A DNA stretch of 64,000 nucleotides from Rhodococcus pyridinivorans (GTDB lineage: Bacteria > Actinomycetota > Actinomycetes > Mycobacteriales > Mycobacteriaceae): the NCBI RefSeq assembly GCF_900105195.1, contig NZ_FNRX01000002.1:2480001-2544000 (forward strand), in the 5' to 3' direction. The notes under the pieces are model-generated. The model was not told where the DNA came from and made no database searches. It was given only the letters and a program-made list of their open reading frames with translations. The first letter of the stretch is position 1. Each line of letters begins with the position of its first letter. Below, piece after piece: positions 27,351 through 37,927 of the stretch. Made by a program: the position numbers and the translations under genes.

Positions 27351-28013
27351 ATGAGCACACTCCACAAGTTCAAGGCGTACTTCGGGATGGTGCCGCTCGA
27401 GGATTACGAGGACGAGTACCTCGACGATCCGGCGAGTGGCCGCCGCGACCGTGATCGCGACTACGGCGAGGCCACTTATGGCGGCTACGCGCCGTCGCAT
27501 CGCGACGAGTACGCCCCGTCGCACCGCGAGGAACCGGTTCGCGAGTTCGAGCACGACGAGTTCGACCGGTACGAGCCGGCACCGCGTCCGCGGGTCGAAC
27601 CCATCACCGCTCGCAGTCCCCGTCCGGCGCCCACCCCGGCCCGCGCGGTTCCCAGCCGTGCACCACTGACGGCGGAGAGCCGGCTCGAGCGCGCCGAGCC
27701 CCGGCGTGGTGCGCTCTTCGACGAGGGAGGTCCGTTGTCCAAGATCACCACGTTGCGCCCCCGCGACTACAGCGAGGCGCGCACGATCGGTGAGCGTTTC
27801 CGCGACGGAACGCCGGTCATCATGGACCTCGTCGAGATGAGCAACGCCGACGCCAAGCGACTCGTCGACTTCGCGGCCGGGCTCGCCTTCGCGCTGCGCG
27901 GTTCGTTCGACAAGGTGGCCACGAAGGTCTTCCTGCTCTCGCCCGCCGACATCGACGTCTCCGCCGAGGAACGGCGGCGTATCGCCGAGACCGGCTTCTA
28001 CAACCAGCAGTAG
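27351..28013 (+). CDS. sepF: Cell division protein SepF
   Basis: 220 residues. N-terminal amphipathic membrane-binding helix [12 protein letters not shown], a long acidic/Arg-rich linker (about 15-130), and a C-terminal SepF domain ([29 protein letters not shown]...[32 protein letters not shown]). The linker holds a short duplication of YAPSHR (residues 46-51 and 54-59). SepF bundles FtsZ filaments and tethers them to the membrane; actinobacteria lack FtsA, so it is essential there. The ATG follows GAGGGAAAG. A terminator at 28090 ends this unit. Confidence 0.93.
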   Translation: MSTLHKFKAYFGMVPLEDYEDEYLDDPASGRRDRDRDYGEATYGGYAPSHRDEYAPSHREEPVREFEHDEFDRYEPAPRPRVEPITARSPRPAPTPARAVPSRAPLTAESRLERAEPRRGALFDEGGPLSKITTLRPRDYSEARTIGERFRDGTPVIMDLVEMSNADAKRLVDFAAGLAFALRGSFDKVATKVFLLSPADIDVSAEERRRIAETGFYNQQ

Positions 28014-28089
28014 TCGACGCGCGCTGCGCGGGCGTGCACCCGGCACGTCCGTCGCGGCATGCCCGTCGCCGTCCCTCGAGCGTTCCGAC

Positions 28090-28136
28090 ACGCCCGGCCA
28101 TGATGCAGATCACTGCAGGCCGGGCGTTTCGGTTTT
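28090..28136 (+). terminator. Rho-independent terminator after sepF
   Basis: ACGCCCGGCC (28090-28099) pairs perfectly with GGCCGGGCGT (28118-28127), the 18-nt loop holds a further TGCA/TGCA pair, and TTTCGGTTTT follows. It lies 77 bp after the sepF stop. Confidence 0.85.
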
Positions 28137-28169
28137 GATCGACCCGTCATCGTCGGGCATTGTGGGCAG

Positions 28170-28460
28170 GTGGCCGTTTTCGAGGTGCTGTGGTTCCTGC
28201 TGTTCATCTTCTGGCTTCTGCTGATCGGACGGATCATCGTCGAGTTCATCAGAACCTTCGCGCGGGAGTGGAAGCCGTCCGGCTTCGTGGTCGTCGTTCT
28301 CGAGGCGATCTTCACGGTCACGGATCCGCCGGTGAAGCTGCTGCGGAGACTGATTCCGCCGCTCAATCTCGGTGGTGTACGGCTCGATCTGTCCATCATG
28401 GTCTTGCTGTTCATCGTGTATTTCCTCATGGCATTCCTGCCCAGGGGCGGCGCAGCATGA
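28170..28460 (+). CDS. YggT family membrane protein
   Basis: 96 residues, the same as Rv2146c. Two hydrophobic helices (VLWFLLFIFWLLLIGRIIVEF and LSIMVLLFIVYFLMAFL) flank a loop with FTVTDPPVKLLRRLIPPLNLGGVRLD, the YggT signature. Start is GTG at 28170. Function is unclear; the conserved location between sepF and wag31 suggests a link with division or polar growth. Confidence 0.88.
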   Translation: MAVFEVLWFLLFIFWLLLIGRIIVEFIRTFAREWKPSGFVVVVLEAIFTVTDPPVKLLRRLIPPLNLGGVRLDLSIMVLLFIVYFLMAFLPRGGAA

Positions 28461-28611
28461 TGCCTGCGTCGGACGTCGGGTCGAGCCGTCCCGGAGCTGC
28501 CGTGTGCCACAATGGAGTGCCATATACAGTGGGTTTTGATACGCGTAACGCACTGTCGATTACTCAGAACGCCTGCTTGACCGCTTACTCGACGCGTGAA
28601 GGGATCCTTCC

Positions 28612-29466
28612 ATGCCGCTGACACCAGCTGATGTGCACAATGTCGCGTTCAGCAAGCCTCCGATCGGGAAGCGTGGTTACAACGAGGACGAGGTCGACGC
28701 CTTCCTCGATCTCGTCGAGCAGGAGTTGACGAACCTCATCGAGGAGAACGCCGACCTGCGTCAGCGGGTCGCCGAACTCGACCAGGAGCTTGCCGAAGCC
28801 AAGAAGGCGCCGCGCAGCGCGTCGTCGTCCGCGCCGGCGGCCCCGTCCAAACCCGAACCCGCGCGTGTCGTCGAGACACCCAAGCCGGAACCCGCCCCGG
28901 CGCCGGCTCCGGCACCCGTCCCGGTCGCCGCTGCGCCGTCGAGCGGCGACGCGAGCATGCAGGCCGCCAAGGTCCTCGGGCTCGCGCAGGAGATGGCCGA
29001 CCGCCTCACAGGCGACGCCAAGGCCGAGGCCGAGGAGCTCGTGCGCAACGCTCGGACCAACTCCGAGCAGCTCGTCTCCGACGCCCGCACCCGCAGCGAG
29101 GCGATGATCGCCGACGCGCGGCAGAAGTCCGACGCGATGCTCGCCGATGCCCGCACCCGTTCGGAGACCCAGCTGCGTCAGGCCAAGGAGAAGGCCGACG
29201 CGCTGCAGGCGGACGCGGAGAAGAAGCACACCGAGATCATGGCCACGATCAACCAGCAGCGTTCGGTGCTGGAGGAGCGCATCGAGCGGCTCAAGACGTT
29301 CGAGCGTGAATACCGGGTGCGCCTGAAGTCCTATCTGGAGTCGCAGCTCGAAGAGCTCGAGCAGCGCGGTTCCGCCGTTCCGGTGGACGGTGGACAGGAA
29401 GTGTTCAACCAGTCCAACTCGTCGTCGTCGTTCGGATCGTCGTCCTTCGCGAAGGGCAACAGCTGA
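28612..29466 (+). CDS. wag31: Polar growth scaffold Wag31 (DivIVA)
   Basis: 284 residues. The N-terminal membrane-binding domain [38 protein letters not shown] is followed by a short coiled coil, a Pro/Ala-rich linker (about 65-110, repeated PAPAPAP), a long coiled coil with repeated DARTRSE/DARQKSD heptads, and a Ser-rich tail. It marks poles with negative curvature and directs apical growth in mycolata. ATG at 28612; the 151-bp upstream gap should hold its promoter, but no clear pair of hexamers was found. Confidence 0.95.
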   Translation: MPLTPADVHNVAFSKPPIGKRGYNEDEVDAFLDLVEQELTNLIEENADLRQRVAELDQELAEAKKAPRSASSSAPAAPSKPEPARVVETPKPEPAPAPAPAPVPVAAAPSSGDASMQAAKVLGLAQEMADRLTGDAKAEAEELVRNARTNSEQLVSDARTRSEAMIADARQKSDAMLADARTRSETQLRQAKEKADALQADAEKKHTEIMATINQQRSVLEERIERLKTFEREYRVRLKSYLESQLEELEQRGSAVPVDGGQEVFNQSNSSSSFGSSSFAKGNS

Positions 29467-29529
29467 CCGACGGTCTCTCCGGCTGGTGCTGTACGGCCTG
29501 GTGCTGTACCTCGGTAGAGGAGGAGCGTC

Positions 29530-29802
29530 GTGCTCGTCGTCACGCTGGTACTCGCAGCTGTCGGATTCGGTCTTCTCGTGATCGCGTTGATGACCGGTTC
29601 GGTGCTCTGGGCATGGGGTTGTATCGCGGTGTGCGTCGTGGGAGCGGTGCTCCTGCTGGCGAGCACGCTCGGCGGACGGAGTTCGGCCGAAGGTGAGTGG
29701 GCCGATCCCCGTTCCGTCGGGCAGGCCGGAGCCTCGGGCGGACGTCCCGGTCGGCGTGCATCGCGCCGGCGTCGCGGCGACCGGAATTCTTCGGATCGCT
29801 GA
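29530..29802 (+). CDS. Small two-helix membrane protein
   Basis: 90 residues. Two transmembrane helices (LVVTLVLAAVGFGLLVIALMTG and VLWAWGCIAVCVVGAVLLLA) followed by a hydrophilic basic tail ending RRASRRRRGD. A conserved gene directly after wag31 in mycobacteria (Rv2144c) has the same layout. GTG at 29530 follows GAGGAGGAGC. Function unknown. Confidence 0.75.
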   Translation: MLVVTLVLAAVGFGLLVIALMTGSVLWAWGCIAVCVVGAVLLLASTLGGRSSAEGEWADPRSVGQAGASGGRPGRRASRRRRGDRNSSDR

Positions 29803-29809
29803 AGCGTCC

Positions 29810-29815
29810 TACAAT
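29810..29815 (+). promoter_or_regulatory. -10 element for the ileS leader
   Basis: TACAAT would start transcription near 29822, directly before the first T-box helix. A weak -35 (TTCTTC region near 29788) lies upstream. Confidence 0.45.
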
Positions 29816-29823
29816 ATGCATCA

Positions 29824-30062
29824 CCGAGCGTGAAGCTCGATCCCGCGATCGCGGGCGGCGTCGATCCGGCCATCACCGGGGAGCCTCCGGAAGAACGGCG
29901 ACCTTGCCGGTCGCCCAGTAGAACCGGACGGGTGGGCCCGTCACAGCCCGAACGAGTGGCCGTCCCCCGGGACGAGCAAGCGGGGTGGTACCGCGGTGGC
30001 CGTGCACGCGCACGGCGATCGTCCCCGTGCCGAGACGTATCCAGGCACGGAGGAGCCACGCT
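29824..30062 (+). promoter_or_regulatory. ileS T-box riboswitch, short stem I, translational type
   Basis: The conserved T-box core GGGGTGGTACCGCGG lies at 29982-29996, and AGTAGAACCGGACGGGT upstream matches actinobacterial ileS T-boxes. The 5' part is short and holds AUC (Ile) triplets near a CCCGCGATCGCGGG hairpin (29842-29855). No terminator hairpin with T tract precedes ileS. Instead CCGTGCC (30025-30031) can pair with GGCACGG (30044-30050), trapping part of the GGAGGAG ribosome site (30049-30055). Uncharged tRNA-Ile would free this site and raise synthetase translation. Confidence 0.88.
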
Positions 30063-33000
30063 GTGACCGAGAACCACGCTGCACCGGATCCCACCGCAGC
30101 AACCGCCGGCAGTACTGCCGGATATCCGCGCGTCGACTACGACCTGCCGCGCGATTCGGGTGTCGACTTCCCGGCGCTCGAAGAATGTGTGCTCGCACAG
30201 TGGGCCTCCGACGGCACCTTCGAGGCCTCGCTGCGCAACCGCGACGGCGCCGACGAGTTCGTCTTCTACGACGGCCCGCCCTTCGCGAACGGACTCCCGC
30301 ACTACGGGCACCTGCTCACCGGCTACGTCAAGGACGTCGTCCCGCGTTTCCAGACCATGCTCGGCAAGAAGGTCGACCGTCGCTTCGGCTGGGACTGCCA
30401 CGGCCTGCCCGCCGAGCTCGAGGCGGAGAAGCAGCTCGGCATCAAGGACAAGTCCGAGATCGACTCGATGGGCGTGGCCGAGTTCAACGCCTACTGCAAG
30501 CAGTCGGTGCTGCGCTATACCGGTGAGTGGCGCGACTACGTCACCCGCCAGGCACGCTGGGTCGACTTCGACAACGACTACAAGACCCTCGACCTCGACT
30601 TCATGGAGTCGGTCATGTGGGCGTTCAAGTCGCTGTACGAGAAGGGCCTGATCTACCAGGGCTTCCGCGTGCTGCCCTACAGTTGGTACGAGCAGACGCC
30701 GCTGTCGAACCAGGAGACCCGTCTCGACGACGCCTACAAGATGCGTCAGGACCCGGCGGTCACCGTCGAGATGGTGCTGCGCGCCCCCGGCTCCGAACTC
30801 GACGGCGCGTGCGCGCTCATCTGGACCACCACGCCGTGGACCCTGCCGTCCAACCTCGCGATCGCGGTGCACCCCGAGATCGAGTATGTCGCCGTGCGCG
30901 GGGCCGACGACAAGACCTACCTGCTCGCGCAGGATCGTCTCGGCCACTACGCCCGCGAACTCGGCGAGGAGCCCGAGGTGCTCGGCCGTTACCGCGGCAC
31001 CGACCTCGTCGGTCTCGCCTACGAGCCGCCCTTCGACTTCTTCACCGGCCGCGAGAACGCCCACCGGGTGATCGCCGCCGACTACGTCACCACCGAGTCC
31101 GGCACCGGAATCGTCCACCTCGCACCGGCTTTCGGTGAAGAGGACATGGAGTACTGCCAGCGCAACGGCATCGAGCTCGTACAGCCGCTCGATCCGGGCG
31201 GCAAGTTCACCTCGATGGTGCCGCCGTACGAGGGTCTGCAGGTCTTCGACGCCAACCCGGCCATCATCAAGGACCTCAAGGCCGCCGGAAAGCTTGTGCG
31301 GCACGAGACCATCGAGCACTCCTACCCGCACTCGTGGCGGTCGGGTCAGCCGTTGATCTACATGGCGGTGCCGTCGTGGTTCGTCGCCGTCACCCGTTTC
31401 CGCGACCGCATGGTCGAGCTCAACCAGCAGATCACGTGGGTGCCCGAGCACATCCGCGACGGTCAGTTCGGCAAGTGGCTCGAAGGTGCCCGCGACTGGA
31501 ACATCAGCCGTAACCGCTACTGGGGCAGCCCGATCCCGGTGTGGATCTCGGACGACCCGGAGTACCCGCGTGTCGACGTCTACGGTTCGCTCGACGAACT
31601 CGAACGCGACTTCGGCGTGCGGCCCACCGACCTGCACCGGCCGATGATCGACGAACTCACCCGGCCGAATCCCGACGACCCGACCGGGAAGTCGACCATG
31701 CGTCGCGTCCCCGAGGTCCTCGACTGCTGGTTCGAGTCCGGCTCGATGCCGTTCGCCCAGGTGCACTATCCCTTCGAGAACCGCGACTGGTTCGACACGC
31801 ACTACCCGGGCGACTTCATCGTCGAGTACAACGGCCAGACCCGCGGCTGGTTCTACACGCTTCACGTCCTGGCCACCGCGTTGTTCGACCGTCCCGCCTT
31901 CAAATGCGTTGCCGCCCACGGCATCGTTCTCGGCGACGACGGCCTGAAGATGAGCAAGTCGAAGGGCAACTATCCCGACGTCAACGAGGTCTTCGCCCGC
32001 GACGGTTCCGACGCGATGCGCTGGTTCCTCATGTCCTCGCCGATCCTGCGCGGCGGCAACCTCGTCGTCACCGAACAGGGTATTCGCGAGGGCGTGCGGC
32101 AGGCGCTGCTGCCGCTGTGGAACGCGTGGAGCTTCCTCCAGCTGTACGCGTCGAAGCCGGGCACCTGGCGGACCGATTCGACGAACGTGCTCGACCGGTA
32201 CATCCTCGCCAAGCTCGCGCAGACCCGCGACGTCATCACCGAGGCACTCGAGACCGTCGACATCGCCGGCGCGTGCGACGAGCTGCGCACCTTCTGCGAC
32301 GCGCTGACCAACTGGTACGTGCGCCGCTCGCGGAACCGGTTCTGGGACGAGGACACCGACGCGATCGACACCCTCCACACGGTGCTCGAGGTCGTCACGC
32401 GCCTGGCCGCGCCGCTGCTGCCGATGGCGTCCGAGGTGATCTGGCGGGGTCTGACCGGTGGTCGGTCGGTGCACCTGGCGGACTGGCCGGCGGCCGACGA
32501 CCTGCCCTCGGATCCCGCGCTCGTCGCGGCGATGGACGAGGTGCGCGGGGTGTGCTCGACCGTGCTGTCGCTGCGCAAGGCCCAGAAGCTGCGCGTGCGG
32601 CTGCCGCTGCCCGAGGTGACGGTGGCGACGCCTGGTTCGTCGCATCTCGATCCGTTCGTCGATCTCATCAAGGACGAGGTCAACGTCAAGCGGGTCGTGA
32701 CCACCGACGACGTCGAGGCCCACGGCCGGTTCGAGGTGGTCGTCAACGCGCGTGCCGCCGGTCCGCGTCTCGGCAAGGACGTGCAGACGGTCATCAAGGC
32801 CGTCAAGGCGGGAGACTGGACGCAGGCGGAGGACGGCACGGTCACCGCGGCCGGCATCGCCCTGCTGCCCGAGGAGTACACCAGCCGTCTGGTCGCGGCC
32901 GAGCCGGAATCCACCGCCGCGCTGCCGGGTGGCAACGGCCTGGTGGTCCTCGACACGGCCGTCACCGAGGAACTCGAGGCCGAGGGCTGGGCCAAGGACC

Positions 33001-33221
33001 GCATCCGCGAGTTCCAGGACGCGCGCCGCAACCTCGGCCTGGAGGTCTCCGACCGCATCTCGGTGCGGTTCGAGGTTCCCGCCGAACGCGCCGAATGGGC
33101 TGCCCGCCACCGGGATCTGATCGCCGGCGAGATCCTCGCCACGACCTTCGAACTCGGTGCCCCCGAGGGCGAGGCGATCGAACTCGGCGAGGGAACCCGC
33201 GCGTCCATCGTCAAGGCGTGA
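30063..33221 (+). CDS. ileS: Isoleucyl-tRNA synthetase
   Basis: 1052 residues. Class I synthetase with the HIGH-type motif [11 protein letters not shown], an editing CP1 domain ([15 protein letters not shown]) and KMSKS in [23 protein letters not shown] and the C-terminal anticodon region DEVNVKRV follow the long (eukaryote-like) IleRS subtype, of the kind associated with mupirocin tolerance and found in mycobacteria. GTG at 30063 has GGAGGAG 7 nt upstream, part of the T-box sequestering hairpin. In M. tuberculosis ileS is likewise followed by dinB1. Confidence 0.96.
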   Translation: MTENHAAPDPTAATAGSTAGYPRVDYDLPRDSGVDFPALEECVLAQWASDGTFEASLRNRDGADEFVFYDGPPFANGLPHYGHLLTGYVKDVVPRFQTMLGKKVDRRFGWDCHGLPAELEAEKQLGIKDKSEIDSMGVAEFNAYCKQSVLRYTGEWRDYVTRQARWVDFDNDYKTLDLDFMESVMWAFKSLYEKGLIYQGFRVLPYSWYEQTPLSNQETRLDDAYKMRQDPAVTVEMVLRAPGSELDGACALIWTTTPWTLPSNLAIAVHPEIEYVAVRGADDKTYLLAQDRLGHYARELGEEPEVLGRYRGTDLVGLAYEPPFDFFTGRENAHRVIAADYVTTESGTGIVHLAPAFGEEDMEYCQRNGIELVQPLDPGGKFTSMVPPYEGLQVFDANPAIIKDLKAAGKLVRHETIEHSYPHSWRSGQPLIYMAVPSWFVAVTRFRDRMVELNQQITWVPEHIRDGQFGKWLEGARDWNISRNRYWGSPIPVWISDDPEYPRVDVYGSLDELERDFGVRPTDLHRPMIDELTRPNPDDPTGKSTMRRVPEVLDCWFESGSMPFAQVHYPFENRDWFDTHYPGDFIVEYNGQTRGWFYTLHVLATALFDRPAFKCVAAHGIVLGDDGLKMSKSKGNYPDVNEVFARDGSDAMRWFLMSSPILRGGNLVVTEQGIREGVRQALLPLWNAWSFLQLYASKPGTWRTDSTNVLDRYILAKLAQTRDVITEALETVDIAGACDELRTFCDALTNWYVRRSRNRFWDEDTDAIDTLHTVLEVVTRLAAPLLPMASEVIWRGLTGGRSVHLADWPAADDLPSDPALVAAMDEVRGVCSTVLSLRKAQKLRVRLPLPEVTVATPGSSHLDPFVDLIKDEVNVKRVVTTDDVEAHGRFEVVVNARAAGPRLGKDVQTVIKAVKAGDWTQAEDGTVTAAGIALLPEEYTSRLVAAEPESTAALPGGNGLVVLDTAVTEELEAEGWAKDRIREFQDARRNLGLEVSDRISVRFEVPAERAEWAARHRDLIAGEILATTFELGAPEGEAIELGEGTRASIVKA

Positions 33222-33226
33222 CCGGG

Positions 33227-33269
33227 CCGGTGCTTCCGGGAGGATCGAGCGTCCTTCCGGAAGCACCGG
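33227..33269 (+). terminator. Stem-loop after ileS
   Basis: A perfect 13-bp inverted repeat, CCGGTGCTTCCGG (33227-33239) with its complement at 33257-33269, starts 5 nt after the ileS stop. It lacks a T tract, typical of many actinobacterial terminators. Confidence 0.65.
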
Positions 33270-33318
33270 TCTGCGGCCTCCCGCCGGACGTGTGGGTGCG
33301 GCGCACTAGTCTCGACAC

Positions 33319-34656
33319 GTGCCCGCTTCCGTGAGTCGGCGCTGGGTGTTGCACCTGGATCTCGACGCGTTCTTCGCGTCCGCCGAGCAGTTGACCCGGC
33401 CGACCCTGCGGGGCCGGCCGGTCCTCGTCGGTGGGCTCGGTGCCCGCGGGGTGGTGGCCGGCGCGAGCTACGAGGCTCGCGTCTACGGTGCGCGCTCGGC
33501 CATGCCGATGAGCCGGGCACGGCGCCTCGTCGGACCGGCGGCGGTCGTGCTGCCTCCGCGCGGAATCCTGTACCGCGAACTGAGCGGACTCGTCTTCGAC
33601 ACCCTGCGCGCCCGGATCCCCATTCTCGAGACCCTCTCGCTCGACGAGGCGTTCGCCGAACCTCTCGAACTGGCCGGCGCCGACGCCGACGAGGTCGAAC
33701 GCTTCTGTGCGGAGCTACGCGAACACGTCAGGGAGAAAACGGGTCTCGTCGCCTCCATCGGAGCAGGATCGGGTAAGCAGATCGCGAAGATCGGGTCCGG
33801 TCTCGCGAAACCGGACGGGCTGCTCGTCGTCCGGCCCGAAGGCGAGCTTCCGTTGCTGCACAACCTGCCGGTGCGCAAGCTGTGGGGGATCGGTCCGGTG
33901 GCCGAGGACCGGTTGCGGCGACTCGGTATCGAGACCATCGGCGATCTCGCGGCGCTGCCCGTCGCCGAGGCCGCGTCGATCCTCGGCGGCACCATCGGAC
34001 CGGGATTGCACCGGCTCGCCAACGGATTCGACGACCGGCCCGTCGCCGAACGCGCCGAGGCGAAACAGGTCAGCGCCGAGACCACCTTTCCCACGGACAT
34101 CGTCGCGATGCCCGGACTGCGGCGGGCGATCGCCGCGTCCGCGACCGCCGCGCACACACGCCTGCGCAAGGACGGGCGTGCCGCCCGCACGGTGGTGCTC
34201 AAGCTGCGCAAGGCCGACATGTCGGTGCTCACCCGGTCGTCGACCCTGCCCTACGCCACCGAGGACGTGCAGGTGCTCACCGCCGCCGCCCAGCGCCTCG
34301 CGCTCGATCCCCTCGAGATCGGCCCCGTCCGGCTCGTCGGGGTGGGTTATGCGGGTCTGTCCGCGATCGCGCAGGACAGCCTGTTCCCCGAACTCGACCG
34401 GACGACGACCGAGGAGATCGGACCGGCCGAGGAGGACGACGAGGAGCGCGTCGTGGCGAGCGGGCCGGCCACCCGGTGGACGCCGGGCGCCGACGTCTGC
34501 CATCCCGAATTCGGGAACGGATGGGTGCAGGGCGCGGGCCACGGCGTGGTCACCGTCCGCTTCGAGACACGCAGCACGGGTCCGGGACCAGCGCGGACGC
34601 TCGACGAGAACGATCCCGACCTCACCGTCGCCGACCCGCTCGCGAGCCTGAACTGA
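33319..34656 (+). CDS. dinB: Y-family DNA polymerase IV with C-terminal extension
   Basis: 445 residues. Translesion polymerase with catalytic carboxylates in [13 protein letters not shown] and SLDEAFAEP, steric region [21 protein letters not shown], helix-hairpin-helix [17 protein letters not shown], and a clamp-binding QDSLFPEL near residue 355. After it comes an acidic linker and a roughly 50-residue module [21 protein letters not shown]...VTVRFETR resembling the small beta-barrel at UvrD/PcrA C-termini. GTG at 33319 lies 6 nt after a -10-like TAGTCT (33307-33312), so the mRNA is probably leaderless. Synteny matches Rv1537. Confidence 0.92.
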   Translation: MPASVSRRWVLHLDLDAFFASAEQLTRPTLRGRPVLVGGLGARGVVAGASYEARVYGARSAMPMSRARRLVGPAAVVLPPRGILYRELSGLVFDTLRARIPILETLSLDEAFAEPLELAGADADEVERFCAELREHVREKTGLVASIGAGSGKQIAKIGSGLAKPDGLLVVRPEGELPLLHNLPVRKLWGIGPVAEDRLRRLGIETIGDLAALPVAEAASILGGTIGPGLHRLANGFDDRPVAERAEAKQVSAETTFPTDIVAMPGLRRAIAASATAAHTRLRKDGRAARTVVLKLRKADMSVLTRSSTLPYATEDVQVLTAAAQRLALDPLEIGPVRLVGVGYAGLSAIAQDSLFPELDRTTTEEIGPAEEDDEERVVASGPATRWTPGADVCHPEFGNGWVQGAGHGVVTVRFETRSTGPGPARTLDENDPDLTVADPLASLN

Positions 34657-34778
34657 AACATGTTCCCGGCGCCCTCATGGTCTTCTTACTACCGCCGGGT
34701 ACTCTTGCGGGCGATCCGCTGCCGGATGACCGAGCACGACGAACACATCGTGCACGACCGAACGAGAAGGACGAGAAG

Positions 34779-35285
34779 TTGAAGCTTCGCAAGATCACCG
34801 TCGCCACCGTGGCGCTCGCCGCCGCCCTCACGATGTCCGCCTGCAGCTCGGACGACAGCGGTAGCTCCTCCGAGACGACCGCGAAGACCAGCACGACCAC
34901 GACCGCCGCGGCTCCGGCCGTCGACTACCCGCCGGTGCCCACCGTCGAGGAGCTCAACGCCGACCTCGCGCGCGCATTCGACCTGAGCGTCCCGGCCGCC
35001 GAGAAGACCGACCTGGTTCAGGGTGCCGAGGAGGATCCGGAGCTGATCAACATGGTCGCCCAGGCGGCCAACGACGCCGGTGTGCAGGTCAACGTCGTCG
35101 ACGTGACCGACAACGAGAACGGCACGATCACCGCCGGTGTCGAGATGGCGCTCGCGGGCAGCGACCAGCCGTCCTTCGGCACGGTCGACTTCGTCGCCGA
35201 GGACGACACCTGGAAGGTGTCGAAGGACTACGCGTGCTCCATCGTCATCAACATGGCGCAGCTGCAGTCCCCGGCCTGCGTGTGA
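34779..35285 (+). CDS. MTB12-like secreted lipoprotein
   Basis: 168 residues. Signal peptide KLRKITVATVALAAALTMSAC ends in a lipobox-like MSAC (Cys near residue 22), then a Ser/Thr-rich linker and a domain beginning PTVEELNADLARAFDLSVPAAEKTDLVQGAEE and ending TWKVSKDYACSIV, which follows the low-molecular-weight antigen MTB12 pattern. TTG at 34779 is the likely start: it follows AGAAGGACGAG and gives a proper signal peptide; no ATG/GTG does. Extracytoplasmic; role unknown. The lspA gene that would process it lies 1.1 kb downstream. Confidence 0.78.
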   Translation: MKLRKITVATVALAAALTMSACSSDDSGSSSETTAKTSTTTTAAAPAVDYPPVPTVEELNADLARAFDLSVPAAEKTDLVQGAEEDPELINMVAQAANDAGVQVNVVDVTDNENGTITAGVEMALAGSDQPSFGTVDFVAEDDTWKVSKDYACSIVINMAQLQSPACV

Positions 35286-35308
35286 TGTAGTACTCGTCCC
35301 GAACGAAC

Positions 35309-35343
35309 CGACGGCCGGCGCGGATCATCCGCGCCGGCCGTCG
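35309..35343. terminator. Bidirectional terminator between convergent lipoprotein genes
   Basis: A perfect 15-bp GC-rich stem (35309-35323 with 35329-35343) around a 5-nt loop sits between two convergent genes, so it can serve both strands. Confidence 0.75.
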
Positions 35344-35363
35344 GCGTTCGTCCGTCTCCCGGA

Positions 35364-36320
35364 CTACTGATCCGGGGTGTTCCAGCCCACCCGGTCGACC
35401 TGCGACTGCGACAGGCGCGTTCCGCCGTCCGGCTCGACGTAGGTCTGATCGCCGCGCACCGTCAGTTCCCCGCCGACGGGCAGGGGGAGCGACGCGTCGA
35501 TCGTCATCGACCCCTCACCGGCCATCGTGTACTGCTCGATGTCGAGACGGCCCTGCCCGTTCGGCAGCACCCAGGTGGACTCGCGCGGTGTCTGTTCAAT
35601 CTTCACGTCGACCGTGATGCGGTCGTCCTCCCGCTCGACGAGCGTCGCCGTCCCGACCTGGTCGAGGGTGATGCCCGCGCTCATCACCTGCTGGTGGATC
35701 TCCCACACCGCGCCCACCCCGACGGCTTCCTCCGGGAACGAGACGATGCGATAGACGGCCTGGTAGAAGGCCTGCTCGATCGCCGACCGTGCGATATTCG
35801 CCGCATCGGGAGTGGGCTCGAGGCGCAGCGCACTGATCGCGCCGGTGGGGCCGATCGTCAGTCCGGCTCCGGAACCCTCGGCATCGGACAGTGCCGATCC
35901 GAGCGTCTCGTCCGGCGACGTCGCCGATCCGACGGTGATGTCGACCACGGTGCTCGGGTCCTCGTCGGAGACCGCCCGCTCGACCGTCGCCGAGAGCGGA
36001 AGGGTCAGCTCGGGAGTGGAGAAGTCCTGCTGCGGGTCGTCGCCGACGCGCTGGAAGACCTCGGACCGGGTGGTGAGGACGACGCCCTGCTGCACCCCGG
36101 CCTCCGGTACGAGCCGCACCACCGATCGGGGTTCGGCACCGGGGTCGAGCACTGTCGTGGTCACCGTCGACACCGGCACCGTCACCTCCGTCGATGTCGC
36201 CGCCGTGACGGCGGGCGCGCCGTCCGAAGGACCACCGCAACCGGCGACGAGAGCGGAGAGGGACAGCACAGCCGCGAGGGCACACGGCCCCGAGCGGGGG
36301 AATCTGGACAGCGCAGGCAC
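35364..36320 (-). CDS. Secreted lipoprotein of unknown function
   Basis: 318 residues. GTG at 36320 gives [28 protein letters not shown], a signal peptide with lipobox VAGC. A Thr/Val-rich linker follows, then repeated segments such as [21 protein letters not shown] and [43 protein letters not shown], a beta-rich pattern seen in DUF6263-like actinobacterial lipoproteins (tentative). The frame stays open to 36818 by GC bias only. It is divergent from lspA across 66 bp. Confidence 0.7.
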   Translation of the reverse strand: MPALSRFPRSGPCALAAVLSLSALVAGCGGPSDGAPAVTAATSTEVTVPVSTVTTTVLDPGAEPRSVVRLVPEAGVQQGVVLTTRSEVFQRVGDDPQQDFSTPELTLPLSATVERAVSDEDPSTVVDITVGSATSPDETLGSALSDAEGSGAGLTIGPTGAISALRLEPTPDAANIARSAIEQAFYQAVYRIVSFPEEAVGVGAVWEIHQQVMSAGITLDQVGTATLVEREDDRITVDVKIEQTPRESTWVLPNGQGRLDIEQYTMAGEGSMTIDASLPLPVGGELTVRGDQTYVEPDGGTRLSQSQVDRVGWNTPDQ

Positions 36321-36386
36321 GCCACCCAGGGTAGCCACGACGGGAGGGGGAACCGCCGCGGTCGTCCGGTAGGGGATGATGGAGCG

Positions 36387-37001
36387 GTGACGAACGAAGC
36401 TTCCCGACCCGACCGCGACGCGGAGACGCCGGTTCCCGGTCGTGCCGACGAGCCGTCTCCCTCCGTCGGCCGGCGCATGCTGCGGCCGCTGCTGCTCGTG
36501 GCGCTCGTCGTCTACGTCGCGGATCTGGTGACGAAGGTGCTCGCCGTCCACTACATCGACCCAGCCGATCCGATCTCGATCGTCGGCGACACGGTCACCC
36601 TGACACTCGTCCGCAATCCCGGTGCCGCGTTCTCCATGGCCACGGGCATGACCTGGTTGCTCACGCTGGTCGCGATCGCCGTCGTCGTCGGCGTCGTGAA
36701 GATCGGCCGGACCCTGAGATCGAGGTGGTGGGCGCTCGGCCTCGCCCTCGTCCTCGGGGGAGCGCTCGGCAATCTCACCGACCGTCTGTTCCGCTCGCCC
36801 GGACCGCTGCAGGGCCACGTCGTCGACTTCGTGTCGGTCGGATGGTGGCCGGTGTTCAACGTCGCCGACTCGGCCATCGTGTGCGGAGCGATCCTGCTCG
36901 TGGCCTTGACCGTCTTCGGCGTCGAACCCGACGGTAGTGCCTCGAAGGGCCGGGACGCAGCGCCGGGTGCGGACGAAACGAGAAAGGAATCACACCAGTG
37001 A
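36387..37001 (+). CDS. lspA: Lipoprotein signal peptidase
   Basis: 204 residues, as in M. tuberculosis. Four-helix aspartyl protease that cleaves prolipoprotein signal peptides. Motifs: [39 protein letters not shown] and [11 protein letters not shown] with the two catalytic Asp. About 28 polar residues precede the first helix. GTG at 36387; the GATGAT 6 nt upstream is a poor -10 candidate. The stop overlaps the next gene as GTGA. Confidence 0.95.
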   Translation: MTNEASRPDRDAETPVPGRADEPSPSVGRRMLRPLLLVALVVYVADLVTKVLAVHYIDPADPISIVGDTVTLTLVRNPGAAFSMATGMTWLLTLVAIAVVVGVVKIGRTLRSRWWALGLALVLGGALGNLTDRLFRSPGPLQGHVVDFVSVGWWPVFNVADSAIVCGAILLVALTVFGVEPDGSASKGRDAAPGADETRKESHQ

Positions 37002-37924
37002 GGGAAACCCGCGCGATGCCCGTACCCGACGGGCTCGACGGGATGCGTGTCGATGCAGGCCTCGCGCGCCTGCTCGGTCTGTCCCGGACCGTGGTCGCCA
37101 TGCTCACCGAGGAGGGCGCCGTCGTGGTCGACGGCGCGGCGGTGGGCAAGTCCGACCGATTGTCCGCAGGCTCCTGGCTCGAGGTGGAACTGCCCGAGCC
37201 GCCCCGCCCCCTGACCATCGAGGCCCAGCCCGTCGAGGGCATGGAGATCCTCTACGCCGACGACGACATCGTCGCGGTCGACAAGCCCGTGGGTGTCGCC
37301 GCCCACGCGAGCGTCGGCTGGACCGGACCGACTGTGATCGGCGGCCTCGCCGCCGCCGGCTACCGGATCTCCACGTCCGGCGCCCACGAACGCCAGGGCA
37401 TCGTGCACCGGCTCGACGTGGGCACCTCCGGCGTCATGGTGGTCGCGACGTCCGAACGCGCCTACACCGTCCTCAAGCGCGCCTTCAAGGAACGCACGGT
37501 CGACAAGCGGTACCACGCGCTCGTCCAGGGGCATCCCGACCCGAGCAGCGGCACCATCGACGCACCGATCGGCCGCCACCGCAGCAGCGACTGGAAGTTC
37601 ACGGTCACCGCCGACGGCAAACCCAGCGTGACGCACTACGACACGATCGAGGCGTTCCAGGCCGCGAGCCTGCTCGACATCCATCTCGAGACCGGCCGGA
37701 CCCATCAGATCCGGGTGCACTTCTCGGCACTGCGTCACCCCTGCTGCGGCGACCTCACCTACGGAGCCGACCCACGTCTCGCGGCGCGTCTCGGTCTCGA
37801 ACGGCAGTGGCTGCACGCGTGCACCCTCGGGTTCTCGCACCCCACGCGTGGGCACTGGGTCGAGATCACCAGCAAGTACCCGCCGGATCTCGAACACGCG
37901 CTCGCCGTGTTGCGCAACGCCTGA
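36998..37924 (+). CDS. rluD: Ribosomal large-subunit pseudouridine synthase, RluA/RluD family
   Basis: 308 residues. An S4-like N-terminal RNA-binding domain ([30 protein letters not shown]) is joined to the catalytic domain with [17 protein letters not shown] (catalytic Asp in HRLD), [11 protein letters not shown] and [16 protein letters not shown] at 36998 overlaps lspA as GTGA, the common lspA-rluD pair (Rv1539-Rv1540). Confidence 0.93.
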   Translation: MRETRAMPVPDGLDGMRVDAGLARLLGLSRTVVAMLTEEGAVVVDGAAVGKSDRLSAGSWLEVELPEPPRPLTIEAQPVEGMEILYADDDIVAVDKPVGVAAHASVGWTGPTVIGGLAAAGYRISTSGAHERQGIVHRLDVGTSGVMVVATSERAYTVLKRAFKERTVDKRYHALVQGHPDPSSGTIDAPIGRHRSSDWKFTVTADGKPSVTHYDTIEAFQAASLLDIHLETGRTHQIRVHFSALRHPCCGDLTYGADPRLAARLGLERQWLHACTLGFSHPTRGHWVEITSKYPPDLEHALAVLRNA

Positions 37925-37927
37925 CCG

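Noticed and set aside
29331..33266. Minus-strand open frame of 1311 codons antisense to ileS
   Set aside because: It mirrors ileS codon structure in a high-GC genome and shows no domain or ribosome site.
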